A stretch of 5,684 nucleotides of DNA from a bacterium (lineage in GTDB: Bacteria > Zixibacteria > MSB-5A5 > GN15 > FEB-12): NCBI GenBank assembly GCA_030629485.1, contig DAOVOW010000153.1, forward strand, positions 1 through 5,684. The letters are read 5' to 3'. Of this stretch, positions 5,597 to 5,684 are shown piece by piece; within the stretch, counting starts at the first letter, position 1, and every line of letters starts with the position of its first letter. Made by a program: the position numbers and the translations under genes. The notes beneath the pieces are model-generated. The model searched no databases, had not been told where the DNA came from, and saw only the letters and a list, made by a program, of their open reading frames with translations.

Positions 5597-5658
5597 GTAG
5601 GGCAGGTTTGTCTTCAAACCTGCCGATATTGGCGGGTCCGAGGACGGACCTACCCTAC
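5597..5658. repeat. Cloverleaf-shaped palindromic intergenic repeat at the right end
   Basis: Outer arms GTAG (5597-5600) and CTAC (5655-5658) enclose two perfect hairpins: GGCAGGTTTG-TCTT-CAAACCTGCC (5601-5624, ten base pairs) and GGTCCG-AGGA-CGGACC (5635-5650). A GATATT linker (5625-5630) lies between them. It has the same plan as the element at 138-192: one outer stem and two inner hairpins. It lacks a T-tract and lies upstream of the minus-strand promoter. It is probably a dispersed REP/MITE-like repeat. Confidence 0.6.
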
Positions 5659-5684
5659 TGAAGACTTTCGAACGATGCCTTGGA

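Overview
The window looks like chromosomal DNA from a bacterium, probably Gram-negative. It is moderately GC-rich, has sigma70-type promoters and Shine-Dalgarno sites, uses GTG as well as ATG starts, and its non-coding ends are full of palindromic intergenic repeats. I cannot fix the lineage. The mix of UGA-decoded selenoprotein genes, long GT-C membrane proteins and abundant palindromic repeats would suit an uncultured FCB-type group such as Zixibacteria, but that is a guess.

Layout. Bases 1-520 carry no convincing gene. They hold several perfect hairpins and one cloverleaf-shaped palindromic repeat (138-192). A small thioredoxin/glutaredoxin-fold protein lies on the minus strand (521-784) with a clear promoter and Shine-Dalgarno. 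Divergent from it, after a GC-rich leader, is an iron superoxide dismutase gene (sodB, 1060-1641, plus strand), which ends in a hairpin terminator at 1681-1710. The rest of the window is a three-gene minus-strand cluster, read from right to left. It starts from a strong promoter at 5517-5545 and contains a small exported protein of unknown function (5484-4969), selenophosphate synthetase selD (4960-3905), and a large GT39/PMT-like membrane glycosyltransferase with a TPR-like tail (3833-1722). A second cloverleaf-shaped palindrome (5597-5658) lies upstream of this cluster.

Main result. selD is itself a selenoprotein gene. A standard reading starts at an internal TTG (4873) and loses the catalytic N-terminus. 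Reading through an in-frame UGA at 4900-4898 restores 29 residues, including the active-site segment Cys-Ala-Gly-Sec-Ala-Ser-Lys. A hairpin with the spacing and loop expected of a bacterial SECIS element follows the UGA. The organism should therefore encode SelA, SelB and tRNA-Sec elsewhere, and selD expression would depend on selenium: SelD makes the selenium donor needed for its own synthesis.

How the genes relate. SodB removes superoxide and the small thioredoxin-fold protein may be redox-related, so the left half could be a stress-related divergent pair. The right half links selenium activation to a membrane glycosyltransferase and an unknown exported protein. That link is probably positional rather than functional.
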